Assembly (NCBI GenBank): GCA_900553005.1
Contig: USBU01000103.1
Coordinates: 1-5,245 of the forward strand
From: an uncultured Eubacteriales bacterium
GTDB taxonomy: Bacteria; Bacillota; Clostridia; Christensenellales; Pumilibacteraceae
DNA length: 5,245 nt
Direction of reading: 5' to 3'
Shown here: one piece after another, positions 1 through 5,221 of the stretch
How positions within the stretch are numbered: the first letter of the stretch is position 1
Layout of the letters: each line of letters opens with the position of its first letter
Made by a program: the position numbers and the translations under genes
The notes under the pieces: model-generated
What the model saw: only the letters and a program-made list of their open reading frames with translations
Told to the model about the DNA's origin: nothing
Database searches by the model: none

Positions 1-47
1 GAGATGTAGCTCCGTCTCGTGGGCTCGGAGATGTGTATAAGAGACAG
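1..47 (+). other. Illumina Nextera i7-side adapter (sequencing artefact)
   Basis: Positions 14-47 match the 34-base Nextera read-2 transposase adapter, ending in the 19-base Tn5 mosaic end (29-47, AGATGTGTATAAGAGACAG). Before it, 6-13 (GTAGCTCC) sits where an 8-base i7 index belongs; from memory this is the N718 index of the Nextera XT v2 set. Bases 1-5 (GAGAT) are the end of the P7 primer. None of this is genomic, so genomic sequence begins near position 48. The mosaic end should not be read as a transposon end present in the organism. Confidence 0.98.
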
Positions 48-51
48 ATTG

Positions 52-57
52 TATAAT
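52..57 (+). promoter_or_regulatory. Possible -10 box for the histidine phosphatase gene (promoter truncated)
   Basis: A perfect TATAAT lies 41 bases before the ATG of the first gene, which would give a leader of about 35 bases. The matching -35 would fall at about 29-34, inside the adapter, so it has been lost and the promoter cannot be confirmed. Confidence 0.3.
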
Positions 58-98
58 TTTTCCTGCATATCAAAAGCAAAGGAGTTTTGCGTCGCATT

Positions 99-644
99 AT
101 GCTGTACCTGGTTCGCCACGGCGAAACATCCATGAATAAACGAAACCTCATGTGCGGAAGGACGGACGTTGAACTGACCGAAAACGGAAAAGCCTCGGCT
201 ATCGTTACCGGCAAAAGGCTTAAGGACATATGTTTTTCAGCGGCTTTCTGCTCGCCGATGAAACGCGCAAAAAACACCTTGGTTTTAATTTTATCGCAAA
301 ACGATCGGCCGCGCCCCGATATCACCGAGGATCCGAGAATAATCGAGCGCGACTTCGGATATTTCGAGGCTCAGACCAACGAAACTCATCCGGAATTTCA
401 TCTTCGCTGGCGGCTTGATTACGATTCCGGCCGCGTATTTATGGAAAGCATAGCGCATATGAAGGAAAGAATCGGCTCCTTTTTGACCGACGTCCGCCGC
501 GACTACGCCTCCGAAAACGTGCTTGTCGTAACTCATGCCGGCGCGATACGTATATTCCGTATGCTCTTCGGCGAAGGAAAAAACGAGGACGATTTTCTAT
601 ATTACGGCGTCGGCAACGCCGAAATACTCGTCTATCCGCTTTAA
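99..644 (+). CDS. Histidine phosphatase superfamily protein (phosphoglycerate mutase-like)
   Basis: This is a 181-residue cytosolic protein of the histidine phosphatase (branch 1, PhoE/CobC/GpmB-like) superfamily, which hydrolyses or transfers phosphate through a phospho-histidine intermediate. The fold's catalytic pocket is visible: LVRHGET at residues 4-10 gives Arg6 and nucleophile His7, CSPMKRAKNT at 51-60 gives Arg56, ERDFG at 83-87 gives the general acid Glu83, and THAGAIR at 145-151 gives the second His146. Length fits small phosphatases of this family rather than true mutases of about 250 residues. The substrate cannot be told; alpha-ribazole phosphate or a sugar phosphate are possible. 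I chose ATG 99 because family members start just before the LVRHG strand. A TTG at 87 would add four residues but lies only 2 bases after the AAAGGAG at 78-84, while the ATG is a rather long 14 bases away. The gene is separated from the downstream operon by a promoter. Confidence 0.9.
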   Translation: MLYLVRHGETSMNKRNLMCGRTDVELTENGKASAIVTGKRLKDICFSAAFCSPMKRAKNTLVLILSQNDRPRPDITEDPRIIERDFGYFEAQTNETHPEFHLRWRLDYDSGRVFMESIAHMKERIGSFLTDVRRDYASENVLVVTHAGAIRIFRMLFGEGKNEDDFLYYGVGNAEILVYPL

Positions 645-678
645 ACCGGCGCTCGGCAGGCTTGACAAATCCGGTTTA
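642..678 (+). repeat. Inverted repeat with 8-bp arms around the -35 of the operon promoter
   Basis: TAAACCGG (642-649, beginning with the stop codon of the phosphatase gene) is the exact reverse complement of CCGGTTTA (671-678). The 21 bases between contain the TTGACA -35 box. It could be a weak terminator of the first gene, since TTTATTATAAT follows, but the loop is long and the T tract is broken. It could also be a protein-binding palindrome over the promoter. The sequence does not decide between these. Confidence 0.4.
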
Positions 679-690
679 TTATAATAGAAT
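662..690 (+). promoter_or_regulatory. Sigma-A-type promoter of the four-gene operon
   Basis: TTGACA (662-667, perfect -35) and TAGAAT (685-690, 5 of 6 to the -10 consensus) are separated by the optimal 17 bases. Transcription would start near 697, giving a leader of about 45 bases before the ATG at 743. A perfect TATAAT also occurs at 680-685, but only 12 bases from this -35, so TAGAAT is the better -10 partner. Confidence 0.7.
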
Positions 691-709
691 TAGATAAGAA
701 TAATTTTCA

Positions 710-727
710 GCTCCCGCGACAGGGAGC
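710..727 (+). promoter_or_regulatory. GC-rich hairpin in the operon leader
   Basis: GCTCCC (710-715) and GGGAGC (722-727) form a perfect 6-bp stem with a 6-base GCGACA loop. The hairpin lies in the predicted 5' leader, 3 bases before the likely ribosome-binding AGAGG (731-735). No T tract follows, so it is not an intrinsic terminator. It may stabilise the mRNA or affect ribosome access; this role is inferred from position only. Confidence 0.45.
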
Positions 728-742
728 GGCAGAGGCAGATTG

Positions 743-2359
743 ATGGAACTGATTACGGCTCAGACGCTGTGGAAGGATTATAATCCCAGGAATATTCCGC
801 TGTCGGAAACGGTGCTCAACACCGAATACACGGATAAATATTCCGTCAAGCACGTCTATTTCAACGGTGAAGCGACGGGGGACGGCTGCACGCGCATATA
901 CGCGCGGCTGTATTCTCCCGCGTCCATTCCTACCGGCGCTTCTGCTGTTCTGATGAACGACATAGAAACTCCGTTCGATCCGACTTATATCGACATGCTT
1001 ATCGATTGCGGCTATACCGTGCTGGCATTGGATTACGCGGGCAAGCGTGACGAAGGCAGGTTTACCATTTATCCCGAATCCCTTAAAAGGGCAAATTATT
1101 TTACTCCGGACAGCGGTTTTTACAAGCTTCCGTCAAATCCCAAGCTTTCGTGCTGGTACGTTTACGCGTCGGTTATGCTGCGCGGCTTCATATATCTTGA
1201 AAATCAGCCGGGACTGGATAAAAACCGAATTTGCTTTTTCGGAGTAAAGCGCGGAGCTTTTCAGGTTTATAAGGCTGCCTATCTCATGCCGGAGGCGGCA
1301 TGCGCAGCGGCGCTTTTCAATTCCGCTTACGTACCGGAGCTTGACGTCAATTCAGACGAGGCCATGGTCTATAATACGTGCCTGTCAAACGCCACCTATG
1401 CGCCGCTGATAAAAATTCCGACCTATATAATAGAAAGCTCCAACAACCATGAAAATTCGCTTTTCAAAATAAATTCGATTTATTTAAATTCCTCTCAAAG
1501 CTGCCGCTTCTATATAGCGGAGCATTCCGACAACAGCTTAAACGCCGATCAGCGCAAAAGTCTTATATCCTTTTTAAACAATATGTGCTTTGCTCACAGC
1601 GAGCTTCCAAAGCCTCCGGTTCTGGAAGCTAAAAACAGCGATAAAGCGCTGTATTACGAGTCTAAATTCTTTGACGCGCAGGAGCTTGCCGGCGTAAACC
1701 TTTACTATTCATACGGCGCTGCGGAGGGCGCGTACCGCAACTGGTCCAGATTAAATCTGCAACGGGTTTCCGAGGACGAATATATCGTAAAAGCAGACGT
1801 TTATCTTTTAAAGGACGAAGTCTCCGCTTACGTAACCGCGGCATATAAAAACGGTTTCATAGTTTCAAGCGAAATCGTTACAAAAACGCCTATGCTCATG
1901 GGCGTCGCCGCCAAGGAAATAGTCAAATCCCGACTGGTTTACGATACGGAAATGGGCACCGACGACTGGCTGATCACTCTTGCAGACGCGTCGGGAGAAA
2001 TTTATATCGCCGAAGGAGGCAACGGCATAAGCGGCGTTACAAGTTCCGTCAATTCCATTACCACTCTTAAAATAGGAGACGTTCATACCTGCGGCGAACG
2101 CGACAGTCTGCTGCAGCTTTTGGTATATTCAAAACGAATGCAGTCTCTGACCGTGCTGGTCACCTGCCGTACAGAATCGGGCTATGTGACATATACTGCG
2201 TCAATGAGTCCGCAAAATTATGAGGAATGGTCTAAAATCACTCTTTCGGCAGACGAATTCAAGTCGCCCGAAGGTCCCATGCAGGGCTGGAATAACGCGG
2301 TTTCAATTACCGTCAACAGCGAATCCGAACTTCTTATAAACTCGCTTTTATGGATATGA
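743..2359 (+). CDS. Alpha/beta-hydrolase-fold protein with degenerate catalytic site and C-terminal beta domain
   Basis: This 538-residue protein has no signal peptide or membrane segment, so it is probably cytosolic. Residues about 45-285 resemble acetyl-xylan-esterase/dienelactone-hydrolase-like alpha/beta hydrolases: a strand and turn GYTVLALDYAGKRDEG (90-105), then LDKNRICFFG (158-167) leading into the nucleophile elbow. The elbow reads GVKRG (167-171), so Lys169 (codon AAG at 1247-1249) replaces the catalytic Ser or Cys of GxSxG. The usual acid region reads ESSNNHEN (231-238) with no clear G-x-x-D; a possible His261 remains. Residues about 289-538 look all-beta, perhaps two sandwich domains, and the last part (DDWLITL near 411, a C-terminal LLINSLLWI) resembles carbohydrate-binding jelly rolls. 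It is probably a pseudo-hydrolase with a binding or scaffolding role, but the function is unknown. ATG 743 has AGAGG 7 bases upstream; an adjacent TTG at 740 is less well spaced. First gene of the operon. Confidence 0.75.
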   Translation: MELITAQTLWKDYNPRNIPLSETVLNTEYTDKYSVKHVYFNGEATGDGCTRIYARLYSPASIPTGASAVLMNDIETPFDPTYIDMLIDCGYTVLALDYAGKRDEGRFTIYPESLKRANYFTPDSGFYKLPSNPKLSCWYVYASVMLRGFIYLENQPGLDKNRICFFGVKRGAFQVYKAAYLMPEAACAAALFNSAYVPELDVNSDEAMVYNTCLSNATYAPLIKIPTYIIESSNNHENSLFKINSIYLNSSQSCRFYIAEHSDNSLNADQRKSLISFLNNMCFAHSELPKPPVLEAKNSDKALYYESKFFDAQELAGVNLYYSYGAAEGAYRNWSRLNLQRVSEDEYIVKADVYLLKDEVSAYVTAAYKNGFIVSSEIVTKTPMLMGVAAKEIVKSRLVYDTEMGTDDWLITLADASGEIYIAEGGNGISGVTSSVNSITTLKIGDVHTCGERDSLLQLLVYSKRMQSLTVLVTCRTESGYVTYTASMSPQNYEEWSKITLSADEFKSPEGPMQGWNNAVSITVNSESELLINSLLWI

Positions 2360-2580
2360 TCATATTTAAAACGGGCGACAAGGTCGTTACAAAAAAAGCT
2401 CATGCCTGCCGCGGCCGCTCTTGGACGGTGGTACGCGCCGGCGCCGACATAAAACTGACGTGCGATACCTGCGGACATACGATTTTGCTTACTCCGGACA
2501 AAGCGGCTAAAGCCGTAAAAGAAATAAACGGCGTAAAAGCCTCTTTACTTAACACAAGGATCGACGGAGGAACGATTTGA
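2356..2580 (+). CDS. DUF951 family small protein (YyzM-like)
   Basis: This 74-residue protein matches the DUF951 family, known widely in Bacillota and without an assigned function. The family pattern is a GD-x-V start, a K-K-P-H-P-C-G-like segment, W-x-V-x-R-x-G-x-D-I, then C-x-x-C-G. It is seen here as TGDKV (6-10), KKAHAC (13-18), SWTVVRAGADI (22-32) and CDTCGH (36-41). Cys18, Cys36, Cys39 and His16 or His41 could bind zinc. The usual PHPCG is changed to AHACR, so this is a divergent member. I chose ATG 2356 because it forms an ATGA overlap with the stop of the upstream gene, which suggests translational coupling. ATG 2350 would add two residues, and neither start has a clear Shine-Dalgarno. 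It overlaps the signal peptidase gene by 4 bases. A role with nucleic acid or ribosomes would fit the zinc-ribbon look but is not shown. Confidence 0.85.
   Translation: MIIFKTGDKVVTKKAHACRGRSWTVVRAGADIKLTCDTCGHTILLTPDKAAKAVKEINGVKASLLNTRIDGGTI
2566..2570 (+). promoter_or_regulatory. Ribosome binding site that fixes the TTG start of the signal peptidase
   Basis: GGAGG lies 6 bases before TTG 2577, an ideal spacing, inside the end of the DUF951 gene. No in-frame ATG occurs before the membrane anchor: the first internal Met is at residue 37, within the anchor. The rare TTG is therefore well supported, and the two genes share TTGA. Confidence 0.85.
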
Positions 2581-3302
2581 ACGATTTTCAGCCCGATAAT
2601 CTTTTAAACGTCACGCAGTTCGATAAAAAAACGGCTCTGACGGAAAAAATCATTTCTATCGCAGTAAACATACTTATAGTAATTATGGCTCTGCTGCTTA
2701 TAATGTACGTTGCCGTAGAGCCTCTTAACATCAGCGGCGCTTCAATGGAGCCGGGTATTCACGACGGGGACGAGATTGTAATCAACAAATTTTATTTCAA
2801 TCCCGCGCGCGGCGACGTGATAGTCATTAAATCCGACAAAACGTCGGGCACGCGTATCATAAAACGCGTTATAGCGGTAGAAGGAGATAAGATCGGCTTT
2901 GCCAAAAACAAATCGGGCGACAACGACGTAATCTTTCTGTATCTCGATACCGGCGACGGAAACGGTTTTACGCGTATAAACGAGCCTTATATAAACGGCT
3001 TCATGACCGAAAGCAACAGCGAAATTTTCAAAGAATTTCCCGTTGCAGACAGTTACGACGATATGCTGCAAAACAAAATTTACGTCACCGTCGGTAAAAA
3101 CCGATTCGTTGCGCTGGGCGACAACCGCAATATTTCCAGAGATTCGCGCTACTACGGACAGTTTTCCTGCTCGTTTTTCTCCTCGGACATAGTCGGTAAA
3201 AAAATCGCCGATATCAAGGAAGGCTCGTTTCTGGACAAATTTTTCTCATTTTTCTATCAAAAATCCGATACGGTCAATAATAAACATCAAGGAGAATTTT
3301 GA
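2577..3302 (+). CDS. lepB: Type I signal peptidase (SipS/LepB family)
   Basis: This is a 241-residue membrane serine protease that removes signal peptides from secreted proteins on the outer face of the cytoplasmic membrane. It has the Gram-positive layout: a cytosolic tail (1-24), one hydrophobic anchor (about 25-47) and an extracellular catalytic domain. Family boxes are visible in order: SGASMEPGI (53-61) with nucleophile Ser56, RGDVIVIK (78-85), RIIKRVIAVEGD (93-104) with general-base Lys96, and GDNRNISRDSR (181-191). The Ser-Lys dyad is intact, so it should be active. It is longer than minimal SipS enzymes of about 185 residues because of a longer N-terminal tail, extra residues at about 108-170 between the Lys box and GDNR, and a polar C-terminal tail. 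It starts at TTG 2577, overlapping the DUF951 gene. No secreted protein substrate is encoded in the window, so it is probably a general or one of several signal peptidases. Confidence 0.95.
   Translation: MNDFQPDNLLNVTQFDKKTALTEKIISIAVNILIVIMALLLIMYVAVEPLNISGASMEPGIHDGDEIVINKFYFNPARGDVIVIKSDKTSGTRIIKRVIAVEGDKIGFAKNKSGDNDVIFLYLDTGDGNGFTRINEPYINGFMTESNSEIFKEFPVADSYDDMLQNKIYVTVGKNRFVALGDNRNISRDSRYYGQFSCSFFSSDIVGKKIADIKEGSFLDKFFSFFYQKSDTVNNKHQGEF
3289..3294 (+). promoter_or_regulatory. Ribosome binding site of the DegV gene
   Basis: AAGGAG lies at the very end of the signal peptidase gene, 10 bases before ATG 3305 and only 4 bases before an alternative TTG at 3299. The spacing favours the ATG. 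The TTG would create another TTGA overlap like that at 2577 and cannot be fully excluded. Confidence 0.6.
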
Positions 3303-3304
3303 TT

Positions 3305-4162
3305 ATGATAATTATCTCTTCCGACTCCACGTCAGATTTAAACGAATTATTCAAAACCCGAAACATTCCCACCTTGCCGCTTGCAGTCATTCTCGGCGAT
3401 AAATCATACGAAGACGGAATTACCGTTACGCCGGACGATATTTACGCTTTCGTAAAAGAAAACGGCATTCTTCCAAAAACAGCGGCAAGAAGCGTGGCGG
3501 AGCATAAGGAGTTTTTCTCCTCGATTCGTAAAAACAAGGACGACAGCATCATCCACTTTACGATCTCGGGAGAAATTTCCGTCACCGCCCAAAACGCTTT
3601 AGAGGCAGCCAAAGCCTTTGACAACGTTTACGTAATAGACGGAAAATCTCTTTCCACCGGTACGGGACTTTTAGTCATGTACGCCTGCGATTTACGCGAC
3701 AGCGGCAAATACTCCGCCAAGGAAATCTATGAAAAATGTCTTGCCAGGATACCTTACGTGCAGGCTTCCTTCTTCGTAGATACAATGGAATATCTCTATA
3801 AGGGCGGCAGATGCTCCGGCCTTGCTTCCTTTTTCGCCACAGCTCTCAAACTTAAGCCCTCGCTGCTTTTAAAGGACGGAAAAATAGTAGTAGGTAAAAA
3901 ATTCCGCGGTTCTGCTATGAGCATAGCGGATAAATACGTAGAAAATATCTTCGATATGTATGACAATCCAGACTTAAAGCGCATTTTCATAACTCACACC
4001 TCCGCCGATCCGGAGGTCGTAAAGCTTGTGCGCGATACCGTAAACAAACGCTATAAATTTAGCGAGATTTATGAAACGATAGCAAGCTCTACTATCACCA
4101 GCCACTGCGGCAAGGGCACTCTTGGTATTCTTTTCATCAACGACGGTCCTCACGAAATTTAA
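3305..4162 (+). CDS. DegV family fatty-acid-binding protein
   Basis: This 285-residue protein has the normal length and the two-domain pattern of DegV proteins, cytosolic carriers that bind a long-chain fatty acid. In Gram-positives, FakB-type members present it to the kinase FakA for phosphorylation. Seen here: IIISSDSTSDL (2-12), HFTISGEISVTAQNA (84-98, the fatty-acid head-group serine loop), VIDGKSLSTGTG (110-121), FFVDTMEYLYKGGRCSGLASF (156 onward), KPSLLLKDGKI, HTSADPE and TSHCGKGTLGI (265-275). The usual TSxPS loop reads TAARS (59-63) and the GPG near the C-terminus reads GKG (269-271), so this is a divergent member. The whole reading frame is intact. It is the last gene of the operon, 2 bases after the signal peptidase stop and followed by a terminator. 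No DAK-type FakA gene lies in the window, so a role as FakB is inferred, not shown. Confidence 0.93.
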   Translation: MIIISSDSTSDLNELFKTRNIPTLPLAVILGDKSYEDGITVTPDDIYAFVKENGILPKTAARSVAEHKEFFSSIRKNKDDSIIHFTISGEISVTAQNALEAAKAFDNVYVIDGKSLSTGTGLLVMYACDLRDSGKYSAKEIYEKCLARIPYVQASFFVDTMEYLYKGGRCSGLASFFATALKLKPSLLLKDGKIVVGKKFRGSAMSIADKYVENIFDMYDNPDLKRIFITHTSADPEVVKLVRDTVNKRYKFSEIYETIASSTITSHCGKGTLGILFINDGPHEI

Positions 4163-4187
4163 TCAATCTTCTCTTAAATACATGCAG

Positions 4188-4220
4188 AAAAAACGCGCGT
4201 TGCCATATGCGCGTTTTTTT
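4188..4220 (+). terminator. Rho-independent terminator, probably bidirectional
   Basis: AAAAAACGCGC (4188-4198) pairs perfectly with GCGCGTTTTTT (4209-4219), and a G-T plus a T-A pair can extend the stem inwards, leaving a short TGCCAT loop. Seven Ts end the plus-strand hairpin, 26 bases after the DegV stop. On the minus strand the same hairpin is followed by six Ts, so it may also end transcripts coming from rsmG. Confidence 0.9.
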
Positions 4221-4311
4221 GTTAATTTCATTCGGCAATCATATATTTACTTTATTTTTTTCGTCTATATAACTGCGGTACGAAATCTTTTTATTTAAAT
4301 CATATACTGCG

Positions 4312-4346
4312 TTTTTTACGCTTTCAATCATTTTTTTCGTAAAAAA
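4312..4346. repeat. AT-rich inverted repeat between the convergent genes
   Basis: TTTTTTACG (4312-4320) is the exact reverse complement of CGTAAAAAA (4338-4346), with a 17-base loop. It lies just beyond the 3' end of rsmG. The stem is mostly A-T, and no T tract follows on either strand, so it is unlikely to be a terminator. Apart from this and the terminator at 4188, the 202-base gap 4163-4364 shows nothing I can interpret. Confidence 0.35.
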
Positions 4347-4364
4347 TCAAACATTCGCATATCA

Positions 4365-5033
4365 TTACAGGGGTTTAAGCCGCGGCAGATTTCTTCCGCG
4401 CGGATATTTATCCGGAGTTTCGCCGGTTTTTCCTATCACTATCAGCTTTCTCACTCCGGCAGCGCCGCTTACGTCGATTACATCTCTTACTTCACCCTTC
4501 AATATCTTAAGCGCGCTTTCGGCCTCCGAAATTTCCTCGTCCGTTTTTTCGGATTTATATGCTATAAAAATCCCGTTTCCTTTAACAAAAGGCAACGCAT
4601 ATTCGGCCAACGTGCTTAGCCGCGCTACGGCTCTGGATACTATTACGTCGTATTTTTTCTCTCTGTTCAGCTCCTCTATACGTATATGTTCGGCTTGCGT
4701 ATCTTTAAGATCAAGTTTTTTTATTGCCTCGTTTAAAAACGTAACCTTTTTATTTACGCTGTCTATCATAGTAAGGCGTATGTCCGGCCTGACTATTTTA
4801 AGCGGTATTCCCGGCAGCCCCGCGCCGCTTCCTATATCCAGCACGTCGACTGAATACGGAATAAGCCCGCACGCGGAAATCGAATCGGCAAAATGCTTGA
4901 TTTTTATTTCTTCATCGTCCGTGACTGCCGTAAGATTGAATTTTTTGTTCCATTCCAGTAAAAGCTCTTTATAAGCGTTGAATTTCTCTTCCGATCCCGG
5001 CGGCGCGTTACAGCTTTTTAATAAATCTTTCAT
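4365..5033 (-). CDS. rsmG: 16S rRNA (guanine-527-N7)-methyltransferase RsmG (GidB)
   Basis: RsmG transfers a methyl group from S-adenosylmethionine to N7 of G527 in 16S rRNA, in the 530 loop of the small subunit. Loss of this modification is known to give low-level streptomycin resistance. The 222-residue protein has the complete family pattern: LLLEWNKKFNLTAVTDDEEI..KHFADS (24-51), the SAM-binding loop VLDIGSGAGLPGIPLKI (64-80), DSVNKKVTFL (91-100) ending motif II, VSRAVARLSTLAEYALPFVKGNG (132 onward), and the basic C-terminal tail YPRGRNLPRLKPL (210-222). Length is normal and no key residue is missing. It is convergent with the operon and has no mnmG next to it, unlike the common mnmG-rsmG pairing. 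The ATG at 5033 has no Shine-Dalgarno but follows a promoter -10 box by 6 bases, suggesting a leaderless mRNA. No other in-frame ATG is close, and the N-terminal length suits the family. Confidence 0.97.
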   Translation of the reverse strand: MKDLLKSCNAPPGSEEKFNAYKELLLEWNKKFNLTAVTDDEEIKIKHFADSISACGLIPYSVDVLDIGSGAGLPGIPLKIVRPDIRLTMIDSVNKKVTFLNEAIKKLDLKDTQAEHIRIEELNREKKYDVIVSRAVARLSTLAEYALPFVKGNGIFIAYKSEKTDEEISEAESALKILKGEVRDVIDVSGAAGVRKLIVIGKTGETPDKYPRGRNLPRLKPL

Positions 5034-5039
5034 GGCCGT

Positions 5040-5068
5040 ATTATATCATCTTAAAAATTAAAATTCAA
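5040..5068 (-). promoter_or_regulatory. Extended -10 promoter of rsmG, directly before the start codon
   Basis: Read on the minus strand, TTGAAT (5068-5063) is followed after exactly 17 bases by TATAAT (5045-5040), with an upstream TG (TGATATAAT, extended -10). Only six bases (ACGGCC) separate the -10 from ATG 5033. A start 7 bases after the -10 would put the first transcribed base on the A of the ATG. Confidence 0.8.
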
Positions 5069-5098
5069 CTTAATAAGCGCTGTCTGCGTTCATAATGC

Positions 5099-5106
5099 TA
5101 TATAAT
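5099..5106 (+). promoter_or_regulatory. Possible divergent -10 element
   Basis: TATATAAT at 5099-5106 holds a perfect TATAAT at 5101-5106 and, with TGC at 5096-5098, an extended-10-like TGCTATATA. No recognisable -35 lies 16-18 bases upstream. It could drive a plus-strand gene beyond the contig end. The AT-rich setting makes chance matches likely. Confidence 0.2.
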
Positions 5107-5127
5107 TTTTTTCGCTTAGCTTGTATA

Positions 5128-5145
5128 TTATTTAATATTAAATAA
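5128..5145. repeat. 18-bp perfect AT-only palindrome
   Basis: TTATTTAATATTAAATAA reads the same on both strands. It lies 95 bases upstream of the rsmG start, in the gap facing the contig end. It could be an operator-like dimer site. It could also be chance in AT-rich DNA, and it lacks a loop or T tract that would make it a terminator. The rest of 5146-5221 shows short open frames on both strands but no ribosome binding site or recognisable protein, so I call no gene there. Confidence 0.4.
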
Positions 5146-5221
5146 CAGCAGAAGTATTTAATAGATATCGTGGAAATGTGGAAATTGCGGACAAGTATGA
5201 ATATACTACAAAATAGAGATG

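Noticed and set aside
29..47. Tn5 mosaic ends at both edges in inverted orientation, looking like a composite transposon carrying the genes
   Set aside because: They are contiguous with Nextera adapter sequence and an index, contain no transposase, and sit exactly at the contig ends; this is library adapter.
680..685. Perfect TATAAT as the -10 of the operon promoter
   Set aside because: It is only 12 bases from TTGACA, too short; TAGAAT at 685-690 gives the optimal 17-base spacer.
2218..2478. 86-codon minus-strand open frame across the junction of the hydrolase-like and DUF951 genes
   Set aside because: It is antisense to two coupled plus-strand genes, with no promoter or binding site and no recognised protein.
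2742..3071. 109-codon minus-strand open frame opposite the signal peptidase gene
   Set aside because: It is a shadow of a gene with an intact catalytic dyad and conserved boxes; no ribosome binding site or recognisable domain.
4255..4340. Direct repeat TTTTTTTCGT at 4255-4264 and 4331-4340
   Set aside because: Low-complexity T-rich DNA; two copies of ten bases are easily explained by composition, and no regular array is present.
4312..4346. Inverted repeat as the rsmG terminator
   Set aside because: The stem is mainly A-T with a 17-base loop and is not followed by a T tract on the minus strand.
4612..4974. 120-codon plus-strand open frame opposite rsmG
   Set aside because: The minus strand encodes a complete RsmG with all motifs; the plus-strand product is Ser/Phe-rich with no family features and no ribosome binding site.
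5176..5221. Possible start of a plus-strand gene running off the right edge (ATG TGG AAA TTG...)
   Set aside because: Only 15 codons before the adapter, no Shine-Dalgarno, and other frames on both strands are equally open; not enough to call a gene.
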